From assembly GCA_028704035.1 (NCBI GenBank), contig JAQVLS010000117.1:1-5435 (forward strand): 5,435 bases of DNA, read 5' to 3'. This document shows, one piece after another, positions 1 to 5,223 of this stretch (positions within the stretch are counted from its first letter, which is position 1; each line of letters begins with the position of its first letter). The position numbers and the translations under genes were made by a program. Source of the DNA: Desulfotomaculaceae bacterium. Lineage in GTDB: Bacteria > Bacillota > Desulfotomaculia > Desulfotomaculales > Pelotomaculaceae. The notes beneath the pieces were generated by a model. That model ran no database searches. It saw only the letters and a list, made by a program, of their open reading frames with translations, and had not been told where the DNA came from.

Positions 1-466
1 CAGCGGTATTGCGCCTGTGGTCGACCTGTTCAAAGCCGGCGTCGACGTGGCCCTGGGTACAGATGGGGCAGCGAGCAACAACGACCTCGATATGATTGAA
101 GAAATGCGCACAGCTACCCTCCTACAGAAGGTAGCAACCGGGGACGCCACGGCCCTGCCGGCTTTTGAAACACTGAAAATGGCCACTTATAATGGCGCTA
201 CCGCCCTGGGACTGGGTGATCTGGGACAGCTTCAACCAGGTATGCTGGCAGACTTAATTCTAGTGGACCTGCGCCATCCTCATCTTTATCCCCGGCATGA
301 CCTGGTTGCCCATCTGGTTTACGCCGTCCATTCCGCCGACGTCGACACGGTTATTATCAATGGTGAAATAGTGATGGAAGGCCGGAAAGTACTAACGATG
401 GACGAGGAAGGGGTCATGGCCCAGGCGCAAAAATGTGCCGACCTGCTGGTGGGGGGGAAATACTAA
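1..466 (+). CDS. mtaD: 5'-methylthioadenosine/S-adenosylhomocysteine deaminase, C-terminal part (5' end outside window)
   Basis: This is the C-terminal 154 residues of a cytosolic metal-dependent amidohydrolase, open to the left edge (frame starts at base 2) and ending in TAA. MtaD enzymes hydrolytically deaminate 5'-methylthioadenosine and S-adenosylhomocysteine to the inosyl forms and ammonia, serving methionine salvage and SAM by-product removal. The visible part begins SGIAPV, followed by the motif GTDGAASNN at about residues 19-27 of the fragment. Its Asp is the metal-binding aspartate of the amidohydrolase TIM barrel, and the AASNN-LDM-EEMR context is characteristic of the MtaD/SsnA-like branch. 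The GDLGQLQPGMLADLILVDL segment is the return to the small beta-sandwich domain that closes these proteins. Families are usually about 430 residues, so roughly two thirds lie upstream, including the HxH metal ligands. The exact substrate cannot be fixed from this fragment; a related guanine or chlorohydrolase-type deaminase is the alternative. The gene converges on the aminotransferase. Confidence 0.85.
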   Translation, partial: SGIAPVVDLFKAGVDVALGTDGAASNNDLDMIEEMRTATLLQKVATGDATALPAFETLKMATYNGATALGLGDLGQLQPGMLADLILVDLRHPHLYPRHDLVAHLVYAVHSADVDTVIINGEIVMEGRKVLTMDEEGVMAQAQKCADLLVGGKY

Positions 467-495
467 AAACAAGAGCATGGCGCCGGATATTTTAC

Positions 496-534
496 AAAAA
501 GAATTGCCTTCTTTTTAAGAAGGCAATTCTTTTT
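496..534. terminator. bidirectional intrinsic terminator between convergent genes
   Basis: An 18-bp perfect inverted repeat (496-513 with 517-534) surrounds a 3-nt TTT loop. The stem begins with AAAAA and ends with TTTTT, so either strand's transcript gives a hairpin whose 3' side runs into a U tract. It lies 29 bp after the mtaD stop and 21 bp beyond the stop of the leftward aminotransferase gene, the right place to end both transcripts. The core GAATTGCCTTCTT is only moderately GC-rich, but the stem is long and has no mismatches. Confidence 0.92.
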
Positions 535-555
535 GCATAGAAGAGAAATTAGCCG

Positions 556-1977
556 CTACTTCTTGAGCAAGGACTTAATAATTGATTTAGCCCCGGATTT
601 AGCCGCGCTGAAAAACCCTTTATGTGTAGCGAATATGTTTTCCAGAGCCTGCAGGACAACGTCAATTTGGTCCTTGCTTACGCTCAGCGGCGGTTCCAAC
701 CTGATCACGTTGGGATTGTTTAAGGTATAGGCAGTGATAATACGGTGCTTGTTCACTAATTCTCCCGCCACCAGACTGCCCAGGTATTCTTCGGAGAGCT
801 TGGTGGCAAGGCCGAAGGAAATCTTGGAGGCCATGCCGCCGGGCTGGTTGAATTCGATACCAGCCATCAGTCCGAGACCCCGCACATCCTTGATCAGCGG
901 GTATTTTTCTTTTAAACGGGCCAGTCCGCCCAGTAAATATTCTCCGGTTTCCCTTGCCTTCTCCGGTAAATTTTCCTCAAGTATTATTTCCAATGCCGCA
1001 ATAGCCGCTGCGGCAGCCCAGGTGTTGCCTCCAAAGGTGGAGGTGTGCAGCAGTGCTTTTTCCATGCCTCCATAGGCTTTTTTCCAGATTTCATCGGTAG
1101 TAATATAAGCGCCTACCGGCATAATACCTCCGCCCAGGGATTTCGCCAGGCACATGATGTCCGGTGTGACACCGTCGTGCTCGCAGGCGAACAATTTGCC
1201 TGTACGGCCCAGTCCGGTCTGGATTTCATCAACGATGAGCAGGGTTCCATATTTGGAACAGATTTGTCTGACCTCGGCCAGGTAGCCCGGCGGCGGAATA
1301 ATGATACCTCCTTCACCCTGCACAGGCTCAAGTATAAAGGCGGCTGTCTCCTCTTTTTTTAGTTCGTCGGCAAGCGCGTCCAGTTCACCATAAGGCACTG
1401 CAGTACAGCCCGGTACCAGAGGCTGGAAATCTTTTTGGTATTTGCCGCGCCCGGTTACTGCCAGGGCGCCCAGCGTCTTACCATGAAAGGAGCCTTCACA
1501 ATATATCAATTTCTGACGGCCGCTGGCGGCACGGGCTAGTTTTAGGGCCCCTTCCACCGCTTCCGCCCCGCTGTTGCAGATGAAGGAACGCTGCAGGTTG
1601 CCCGGCGTGATTAAAGCAAGGTTCTTGGCCAGGGCGGCCACAACCGTACCAAGAGAAGCCTGGAGAAGGTTGGGCATTTCTTTGACCCGGTCTAGCGCCG
1701 CCAGAATTCTGGGATGGTTGTGTCCCGTGTTCAGGGCGCCGTAAGCGCCTAAAAAATCGAGATACCTGTCACCTTTGCTGTCCCAGACATAAACCCCTTC
1801 AGCGCGCACAAACTGTTTGTCAAAATCTAAAAGTCCCAACATCGTGGCTAGGCCCGCGTTTAAGTATGTCTTATGGTTTTCCGCCACTTGTTGCCGGTTT
1901 TGTTTAACTGCGCTGTCAAGCGAGATAAAATTTGCCGGTTTTATAGTTTCTTGTTTTTTATCTGTGTTAACCTTCAA
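556..1977 (-). CDS. patA: class-III PLP aminotransferase, putrescine aminotransferase (PatA/YgjG) type
   Basis: A complete 473-residue fold-type I aminotransferase of class III (the ornithine/acetylornithine/GABA/putrescine group). It would move the terminal amino group of putrescine or a similar diamine to a 2-oxo acid such as 2-oxoglutarate, in the cytosol with pyridoxal phosphate. Visible motifs are NSGAEA (135-140, phosphate cup), GSFHG (162-166, ring stacking), EPVQGEGG (217-224), IVDEIQTGLGRTG (248-260, Asp250 to the PLP nitrogen), LAKSLGGG (277-284, Lys279 as the Schiff-base lysine), STFGGN (313-318) and NVIRLEPPL (423-431, Arg426 for substrate carboxylate). The N-terminal extension of about 45 residues and the TLNNPNVIRLEPP segment match E. 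coli PatA (459 residues) better than acetylornithine aminotransferases. Ornithine aminotransferase activity remains possible. The start is TTG at 1975-1977, set by a GGAGGTG site 8 nt upstream; the next in-frame ATG (Met46) would remove the extension. The C-terminus carries an unusual S-x-x-K repeat (residues 457-473). It appears monocistronic, divergent from ylxM and convergent with mtaD. Confidence 0.88.
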   Translation of the reverse strand: MKVNTDKKQETIKPANFISLDSAVKQNRQQVAENHKTYLNAGLATMLGLLDFDKQFVRAEGVYVWDSKGDRYLDFLGAYGALNTGHNHPRILAALDRVKEMPNLLQASLGTVVAALAKNLALITPGNLQRSFICNSGAEAVEGALKLARAASGRQKLIYCEGSFHGKTLGALAVTGRGKYQKDFQPLVPGCTAVPYGELDALADELKKEETAAFILEPVQGEGGIIIPPPGYLAEVRQICSKYGTLLIVDEIQTGLGRTGKLFACEHDGVTPDIMCLAKSLGGGIMPVGAYITTDEIWKKAYGGMEKALLHTSTFGGNTWAAAAAIAALEIILEENLPEKARETGEYLLGGLARLKEKYPLIKDVRGLGLMAGIEFNQPGGMASKISFGLATKLSEEYLGSLVAGELVNKHRIITAYTLNNPNVIRLEPPLSVSKDQIDVVLQALENIFATHKGFFSAAKSGAKSIIKSLLKK

Positions 1978-1985
1978 ATCTATGG

Positions 1986-1992
1986 CACCTCC
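1986..1992 (-). promoter_or_regulatory. ribosome binding site setting the TTG start of the aminotransferase
   Basis: On the minus strand the sequence reads CGGAGGTGCCATAGATTTG. GGAGGTG is a full match to the anti-Shine-Dalgarno sequence and sits 8 nt before the TTG. No ATG or GTG lies at a similar distance, so this site decides the non-ATG start. Confidence 0.85.
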
Positions 1993-2062
1993 GTTATATA
2001 TATATGATTTTCTCTTTGCGGCTTAAAAAAACCTTCATAAAAATGAAATAAACACCTTTTGC

Positions 2063-2091
2063 TTGACAGTGTGGTTACAATTGATTAAAAT
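2063..2091 (+). promoter_or_regulatory. sigma-A promoter for ylxM (and possibly the whole SRP operon)
   Basis: A perfect -35 box TTGACA (2063-2068) is followed by exactly 17 bp and a -10 box TAAAAT (2086-2091, five of six to TATAAT). Transcription would begin near 2098, giving a leader of about 114 nt before the ylxM start at 2212. The upstream 40 bp contain A-runs that could act as an UP element. It is the only near-consensus promoter I found in the window, and no terminator separates it from ffh and the genes beyond. Confidence 0.8.
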
Positions 2092-2102
2092 CTATCTGTA
2101 AA
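2074..2102 (-). promoter_or_regulatory. candidate weak promoter for the aminotransferase gene
   Basis: Reading leftward, TTTACA (2102-2097, five of six to TTGACA), a 17-bp spacer and TGTAAC (2079-2074, four of six to TATAAT) could form a sigma-A promoter with a start near 2067. This would overlap the strong rightward promoter at 2063-2091, so the two could compete. The -10 match is poor and AT-rich DNA gives such matches by chance. The TATATATATA run at 1994-2005 is nearer the gene, but used as a -10 it would place the start inside the ribosome binding site. Confidence 0.3.
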
Positions 2103-2132
2103 GCTAATGACCTTTGCAGTGATTTTAAACGT

Positions 2133-2185
2133 GACGCTGCAGAAGTAAACAGCGTCCGGCTTATATCAGTTGCATTTGATGCCGG
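2133..2185 (+). promoter_or_regulatory. two tandem stem-loops in the ylxM 5' leader
   Basis: The first hairpin pairs GACGCTG (2133-2139) with CAGCGTC (2150-2156) around a 10-nt loop. The second pairs CCGGC (2156-2160) with GCCGG (2181-2185), then, after a 4-nt bulge, ATCA (2165-2168) with TGAT (2177-2180) around an 8-nt loop. GCCG at 2181-2184 could instead pair with CGGC at 2188-2191, which would give a mutually exclusive fold touching the start of the purine-rich ribosome binding site. There is no U tract, so these are not terminators. The function is unknown to me, and I do not recognise a named riboswitch. The pairing is seen in the sequence; regulation is inference. Confidence 0.45.
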
Positions 2186-2191
2186 TGCGGC

Positions 2192-2204
2192 GGGAGAGAG
2201 GGGG
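2192..2204 (+). promoter_or_regulatory. ribosome binding site deciding the ylxM TTG start
   Basis: The purine run GGGAGAGAGGGGG ends 7 nt before TTG at 2212. The alternative TTG at 2170 in the same frame has no Shine-Dalgarno sequence before it (GTCCGGCTTATATCAG) and lies inside the leader hairpin. The site therefore supports 2212. Confidence 0.65.
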
Positions 2205-2211
2205 CAGGCAG

Positions 2212-2556
2212 TTGCTTGAAAAGGTAGCCTGGATGAATATGCTTTTTGATTTTTACGGCGTTCTCCTGACCGAGCGTCAAAAAGACTTTATGGACTTTTA
2301 TTACTGCCATAACCTGTCCCTGGGCGAGATCGCCGCTGAGTTTAAAGTAACACGCCAGGCTGTATATGATACCTTAAAGAGGGCGGAGCAGGTACTATCC
2401 CAGTATGAAGAAAAGCTGGGGTTAGTAACAAAATCCACAGCAGAGAGGAACAAGCTTACCGCCGCCGCCGCTATGCTGGAAGAATGCGAAAACATGGAGA
2501 ATGGCGGCAGTGTACAGCAGGCCAGGAAAATTATAGAGGAAATCCTAGAGATGTAA
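2212..2556 (+). CDS. ylxM: YlxM family SRP-associated helix-turn-helix protein (UPF0122)
   Basis: A 114-residue protein of the YlxM family, usually encoded just before ffh in Firmicutes. Members are small cytosolic proteins with a sigma-70 region-4-like helix-turn-helix; in some streptococci YlxM has been tied to the signal recognition particle and its RNA. The family signature is plain: an EKVAWMNMLFDFYGVLLTER N-terminus (residues 3-22), a Phe/Tyr-rich segment (DFMDFYYCHN, 25-34), then LSLGEIAAEFKVTRQAVYD (35-53) as the turn and recognition helix, followed by LKRAE and a charged, probably coiled C-terminal half. The TTG start at 2212 was chosen because it gives the family N-terminus and follows a purine-rich site by 7 nt; an upstream in-frame TTG (2170) would add 14 residues not typical of the family. 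The gene sits 121 bp downstream of a near-consensus promoter and 261 bp before ffh, an unusually long gap for this pair. Confidence 0.9.
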   Translation: MLEKVAWMNMLFDFYGVLLTERQKDFMDFYYCHNLSLGEIAAEFKVTRQAVYDTLKRAEQVLSQYEEKLGLVTKSTAERNKLTAAAAMLEECENMENGGSVQQARKIIEEILEM

Positions 2557-2817
2557 TAAACGGTTTAAAACAATTTAACATGATTAAAAGACGATTAACA
2601 AGATTATATTTTTAAATAAATTCCGTATTTTACTCTTACAGATAATAACATTAATTAAACACACAGTGAAGGTTATAGGTTTTAAAATAATAATGTTTTT
2701 AAATTAAATCAATTATTTTTAAATCTTGTAAATATTAACAACTTTGTAAATCCTGTGAAAATATCTTTACCAAGATGTTTTTTTGTGGAAAGAATTAGAA
2801 CTGGGAGGCGAAGGTCA
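2557..2817 (+). other. AT-rich gene-free spacer between ylxM and ffh
   Basis: I see no coding region, RNA gene or terminator hairpin in these 261 bp. By hand count 2561-2760 holds 39 G or C in 200 bases (about 20%), far below the roughly 50% of the neighbouring genes. The stretch contains short direct repeats: TTTTTAAAT three times (2609, 2696, 2716), TTGTAAAT twice (2726, 2744, 18 bp apart) and GATTAA twice (2582, 2593, 11 bp apart). Weak promoter-like pairs exist, for example TTAACA (2595-2600), a 16-bp spacer and TAAATT (2617-2622), but none is convincing. It could carry an internal promoter for ffh, an AT-rich protein-binding site, or be decayed sequence. There are no inverted terminal repeats suggesting an inserted element. 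Confidence 0.7.
2803..2808 (+). promoter_or_regulatory. ribosome binding site of ffh
   Basis: GGGAGG ends 9 nt before the ATG at 2818. The reading frame is open further upstream to an ATA/GTG-type start near 2755, but that stretch is AT-rich, lacks a site of its own and would add 21 residues absent from Ffh proteins. This site therefore fixes the start at 2818. Confidence 0.85.
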
Positions 2818-4167
2818 ATGTTTGCCAGTCTGGCTGAAAGGCTGCAGGAAACCTTTAGAAAGCTAAAGGGGAAAGGACGCCTTACCGAATCCGATGTTAA
2901 TGAGGCCCTGCGGGAGGTGCGTCTGGCGCTCCTGGAAGCCGATGTCAATTTTAAGGTAGTAAAAGATTTCATAGCAAAGATAAAAGAACGTGCCATCGGC
3001 CAGGCTCTACTGGAAAGTTTGAATCCGGCCCAGCATGTGATAAAAATAGTACACGAAGAGCTGACAGCCCTAATGGGAGGTCAAAACAGCAGAATTAATC
3101 TGGCCCCTAAACCGCCTACTATTGTAATGATGGTTGGTTTAAACGGCGCGGGCAAAACCACTACTGCCGCGAAACTGGCCAACTTGCAGAGAAAGCAGGG
3201 CCGGCGGCCTCTGCTGGCGGCTGCCGATGTCTACCGGCCGGCGGCGGTTAAACAGCTGGAAGTGCTTGGCAACCAGCTGAATATACCTGTGTTCACAGTA
3301 CCAGAGGAGAAAAACCCCGTTATCATCGCTCAGGCTGCTGTTGAAAGCGCCCTTACAGCAGGCAGGGATATTGTCATCATTGACACTGCCGGACGCCAGG
3401 AAGTAAATGAAGAACTAATGGCTGAACTGGAAAATATGAAAGAAGTGGTCGGACCGCACGAAATACTTCTGGTGGTGGATGCCATGACCGGACAGGCAGC
3501 GGTAAATGTGGCCGAAACTTTTGACGGCCGCCTGGGCGTGGCAGGTGTAGTGTTGACTAAACTGGATGGTGATACCAGGGGTGGGGCGGCGCTCTCTGTG
3601 CGCTCGGTTACCGGCAAACCGATAAAATTTATCGGTGTCGGTGAGAAACTGGATACTCTAGAACCATTTCACCCGGAACGTATGGCCGAACGGATTTTGG
3701 GCATGGGTGACATGCTGACTTTGATAGAAAAGGCCCAGGAAAATTTCAACGCTGAAAAAATGGCTCAAATGCAGAAAAAAATCAAGAGTATGGATTTTAC
3801 TCTGGATGATTTTCTGGACCAGCTGAACCAGGTAAAAAAACTTGGCCCTCTCGAACAGGTTTTGGGTATGATCCCCGGCCTGGGAGGTGCTAAGAAGTTA
3901 AAGGACGTCAAGCTGGATGAAAAAGAACTTGTTTTTGTCGAAGCGATTATAAACTCCATGACTCCGACGGAGCGCAATGAGCCTGAGCGGGTCCTTAATG
4001 GTAGCCGGAAAAGGAGAATTGCCCGGGGCAGCGGCGTCACCGTACAGGATGTCAACCGCCTGCTGAAGCAATTTGAGCAGACCAAGAAAATGATGAAGCA
4101 GCTTTTGGACATGGAAAAAACCTTAAAAAAGGGCGGCAAAATGCTGAAAAACCCTTTCTTAAATTAA
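2818..4167 (+). CDS. ffh: signal recognition particle GTPase Ffh (SRP54)
   Basis: A complete 449-residue Ffh, the usual length. With SRP RNA it binds signal sequences of nascent membrane and secreted proteins at the ribosome and docks with FtsY at the membrane. The N domain covers about residues 1-90 (start MFASLAERLQ, with ALLEADVN at 37-44). The G domain has GLNGAGKTTT (107-116, P-loop), AADVYRPAA (135-143), DTAGR (189-193), DAMTGQ (221-226), TKLDGD (247-252, guanine specificity) and GVGEKLDTLEPF (273-284). The M domain (about 297-449) has a finger-loop segment around LGPLEQVLGMIPGLGG (342-357), the SRP RNA-binding motif SRKRRIARGSG (396-406) and a Met/Lys-rich end. Two positions are odd for Ffh: Asn109 where GLQG is usual, and QEVNE after DTAGR where LHIDE or LQIDE is usual. 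All core nucleotide residues are kept, so the protein should be active. The ATG follows GGGAGG by 9 nt. rpsP starts 24 bp downstream. Confidence 0.97.
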   Translation: MFASLAERLQETFRKLKGKGRLTESDVNEALREVRLALLEADVNFKVVKDFIAKIKERAIGQALLESLNPAQHVIKIVHEELTALMGGQNSRINLAPKPPTIVMMVGLNGAGKTTTAAKLANLQRKQGRRPLLAAADVYRPAAVKQLEVLGNQLNIPVFTVPEEKNPVIIAQAAVESALTAGRDIVIIDTAGRQEVNEELMAELENMKEVVGPHEILLVVDAMTGQAAVNVAETFDGRLGVAGVVLTKLDGDTRGGAALSVRSVTGKPIKFIGVGEKLDTLEPFHPERMAERILGMGDMLTLIEKAQENFNAEKMAQMQKKIKSMDFTLDDFLDQLNQVKKLGPLEQVLGMIPGLGGAKKLKDVKLDEKELVFVEAIINSMTPTERNEPERVLNGSRKRRIARGSGVTVQDVNRLLKQFEQTKKMMKQLLDMEKTLKKGGKMLKNPFLN

Positions 4168-4174
4168 ATGAATA

Positions 4175-4185
4175 AAAGGAGGTGA
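4175..4185 (+). promoter_or_regulatory. very strong ribosome binding site of rpsP
   Basis: AAAGGAGGTGA is a perfect 11-nt complement to the 3' end of Firmicute 16S rRNA. GGAGG ends 9 nt before the GTG at 4192, which confirms this GTG as the start and fits high expression of a ribosomal protein. Confidence 0.92.
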
Positions 4186-4191
4186 GGGCGC

Positions 4192-4461
4192 GTGGCTGTA
4201 AAAATCCGCTTAAAGAGAATGGGTGCAAAGAAAGCTCCTTTCTATCGTATAGTGGTTGCCGATTCACGCTCCCCGAGAGACGGTAGGTTTATTGAAGAAA
4301 TTGGCTTTTACGATCCCCTGAAAAACCCTGTAGTGATCAATGTCAATGAAGAAAAGGCGCTGGAATGGCTCAGTAAGGGAGCCAGGCTTTCCGAAACTGC
4401 CAAAGCTTTGTTTAACAAGGCCGGGGTATTGAAAAAGACAGAAGGAAAGGTCAGTGAATAG
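4192..4461 (+). CDS. rpsP: 30S ribosomal protein bS16
   Basis: An 89-residue protein of normal bS16 length. bS16 binds 16S rRNA in the 5' and central domains and helps order 30S assembly. The whole family pattern is visible: [20 protein letters not shown] (2-21), [20 protein letters not shown] (22-41), then PLKNP and the W59 helix [15 protein letters not shown], ending in a short variable charged tail. The start is GTG, set by a perfect Shine-Dalgarno sequence. The gene lies 24 bp after ffh and its stop codon overlaps the khpA ribosome binding site. The pairing of ffh and rpsP is the usual Firmicute order and implies co-transcription. Confidence 0.97.
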   Translation: MAVKIRLKRMGAKKAPFYRIVVADSRSPRDGRFIEEIGFYDPLKNPVVINVNEEKALEWLSKGARLSETAKALFNKAGVLKKTEGKVSE

Positions 4462-4465
4462 GGGG
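4460..4465 (+). promoter_or_regulatory. khpA ribosome binding site overlapping the rpsP stop codon
   Basis: AGGGGG begins with the last two bases of the rpsP TAG. It pairs with UCCUCC through one G-U wobble. Two adjacent ATGs follow; the gap is 5 nt to 4471 and 8 nt to 4474, so the second has the more usual spacing. The overlap suggests that khpA is translationally coupled to rpsP. Confidence 0.6.
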
Positions 4466-4473
4466 GCTATATG

Positions 4474-4701
4474 ATGAAAGAATTGGTGGAAATTTTGGCC
4501 AAAGCTCTCGTTGACCAGCCTGAAAAAGTAGTGGTTAATATGATTGAAAAAGACAGATCGACTCTAATCGAACTGCAAGTAGCCCGGGAAGACATGGGTA
4601 AGGTGATCGGCAAACAGGGACGTATTGCCAAGGCGATCAGAGCAGTGGTCAAAGTAGCTGCGGCGCGTCAGAAGAAAAAAGTTATAGTTGAAATAATCTA
4701 A
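4474..4701 (+). CDS. khpA: KH-domain RNA-binding protein KhpA (YlqC family)
   Basis: A 75-residue single KH domain. KhpA binds RNA, usually as a partner of KhpB/EloR/Jag, and in Gram-positive bacteria affects cell elongation, division and sRNA-linked gene control. The N-terminal helix KELVEILAKALVDQP (2-16) and the strand before DRSTLIELQV (27-36) match the family. The KH signature is VIGKQGRIAKAIR (44-56), with the GxxG loop GKQG at 46-49. The C-terminus ends directly after the last strand (KKKVIVEII). Of two tandem ATGs (4471 and 4474), the second has better spacing from the AGGGGG site and gives the common MKELVE start; the difference is one residue. The gene lies between rpsP and rimM, its standard position in Firmicutes, with rimM starting 3 bp after its stop. 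Confidence 0.94.
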   Translation: MKELVEILAKALVDQPEKVVVNMIEKDRSTLIELQVAREDMGKVIGKQGRIAKAIRAVVKVAAARQKKKVIVEII

Positions 4702-4704
4702 GCT

Positions 4705-5223
4705 ATGTCAGAGGAATATATTACTGTCGGCAAAATTCTAAACACCCAGGGAAGGATAGGCGCCGTCCGGGTCCTGCCGCTAACCGAATATCCGGAAAGA
4801 TTTAAAGTCAATAGCCAAGTATATGTGTCACTAAAAGGCGTCAAAAAATTAATGACTGTGGAAGATTCTGCCCCACACCAAAAATATGTCATAATTAAGT
4901 TTAAGGAAATACCGGATATGAACGCGGCGGAGAAGATTAAAGGGGGAATACTGGAAATAACCCGGGCCGATCTATTTCCCCTGCCGGAAAACACCTACTA
5001 TATCTTTGATATTATTGGGCTTACCGTAAATGACAAAACCAGAGGGAGCCTGGGGAAAATTATCGAGGTTCTGCAAACCGGGGCAAATGACGTTTATGTT
5101 GTCGAAACCGGCGCCAGACCGCTTCTGATCCCGGCTCTCAAACAGGTAGTAAAGGAGATTGATTTGCCCGGACGGAGCATGGTCGTTGACCTGCCGGACG
5201 GGCTGGTTGATGATGAGAATTGA
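4705..5223 (+). CDS. rimM: ribosome maturation factor RimM
   Basis: A complete 172-residue RimM, normal in length. RimM binds the 30S head through uS19 and aids late folding of the 16S 3' domain. The N-terminal RimM domain (about 5-86) begins [20 protein letters not shown]; the usual motif is THGxRGEV, so the His, Arg and Glu positions are replaced here by Gln15, Ile18 and Ala20. The C-terminal PRC-barrel domain (about 96-169) is typical: the YY pair (98-99) with [24 protein letters not shown] (116-133), LLIPAL (140-145) and VVKEIDL (148-154). No Shine-Dalgarno sequence precedes the ATG; it lies 3 bp after the khpA stop in an A/T-rich context, so translation probably relies on coupling. The 3' end overlaps trmD by 11 bp. 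The rimM-trmD order is conserved across bacteria. Confidence 0.96.
   Translation: MSEEYITVGKILNTQGRIGAVRVLPLTEYPERFKVNSQVYVSLKGVKKLMTVEDSAPHQKYVIIKFKEIPDMNAAEKIKGGILEITRADLFPLPENTYYIFDIIGLTVNDKTRGSLGKIIEVLQTGANDVYVVETGARPLLIPALKQVVKEIDLPGRSMVVDLPDGLVDDEN

Noticed and set aside
734..1362. Rightward open frames of 105-113 codons opposite the aminotransferase gene
   Set aside because: They lie antisense to a well-supported gene, have no recognisable protein features, and follow from its codon pattern.
1994..2005. TATATATATA run as a -10 box for the aminotransferase
   Set aside because: Transcription would begin inside the ribosome binding site, and there is no good -35 box at 16-18 bp.
2024..2048. 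Leftward hairpin TTCAT-TTTT-ATGAA followed by GG and a run of seven T, resembling a terminator or attenuator ahead of the aminotransferase
   Set aside because: The stem is only 5 bp and AT-rich, too weak to terminate, and inverted repeats of this size are expected in such AT-rich DNA.
2170..2211. Upstream extension of ylxM to TTG at 2170
   Set aside because: It lacks a ribosome binding site, lies in the leader hairpin, and adds a GC-rich 14-residue stretch not seen in YlxM proteins.
2755..2817. 21-residue N-terminal extension of ffh
   Set aside because: It has no ribosome binding site, is partly in the AT-rich spacer, and would put a foreign segment before the normal MFxSLxERL start of Ffh.
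4168..4185. Five-codon ORF (ATG AAT AAA AGG AGG TGA) directly after the ffh stop, ending within the rpsP ribosome binding site
   Set aside because: AGGAGG here is explained by the perfect Shine-Dalgarno sequence of rpsP, and the ATG has no site of its own. It is most likely chance, though coupling from the ffh stop cannot be ruled out.
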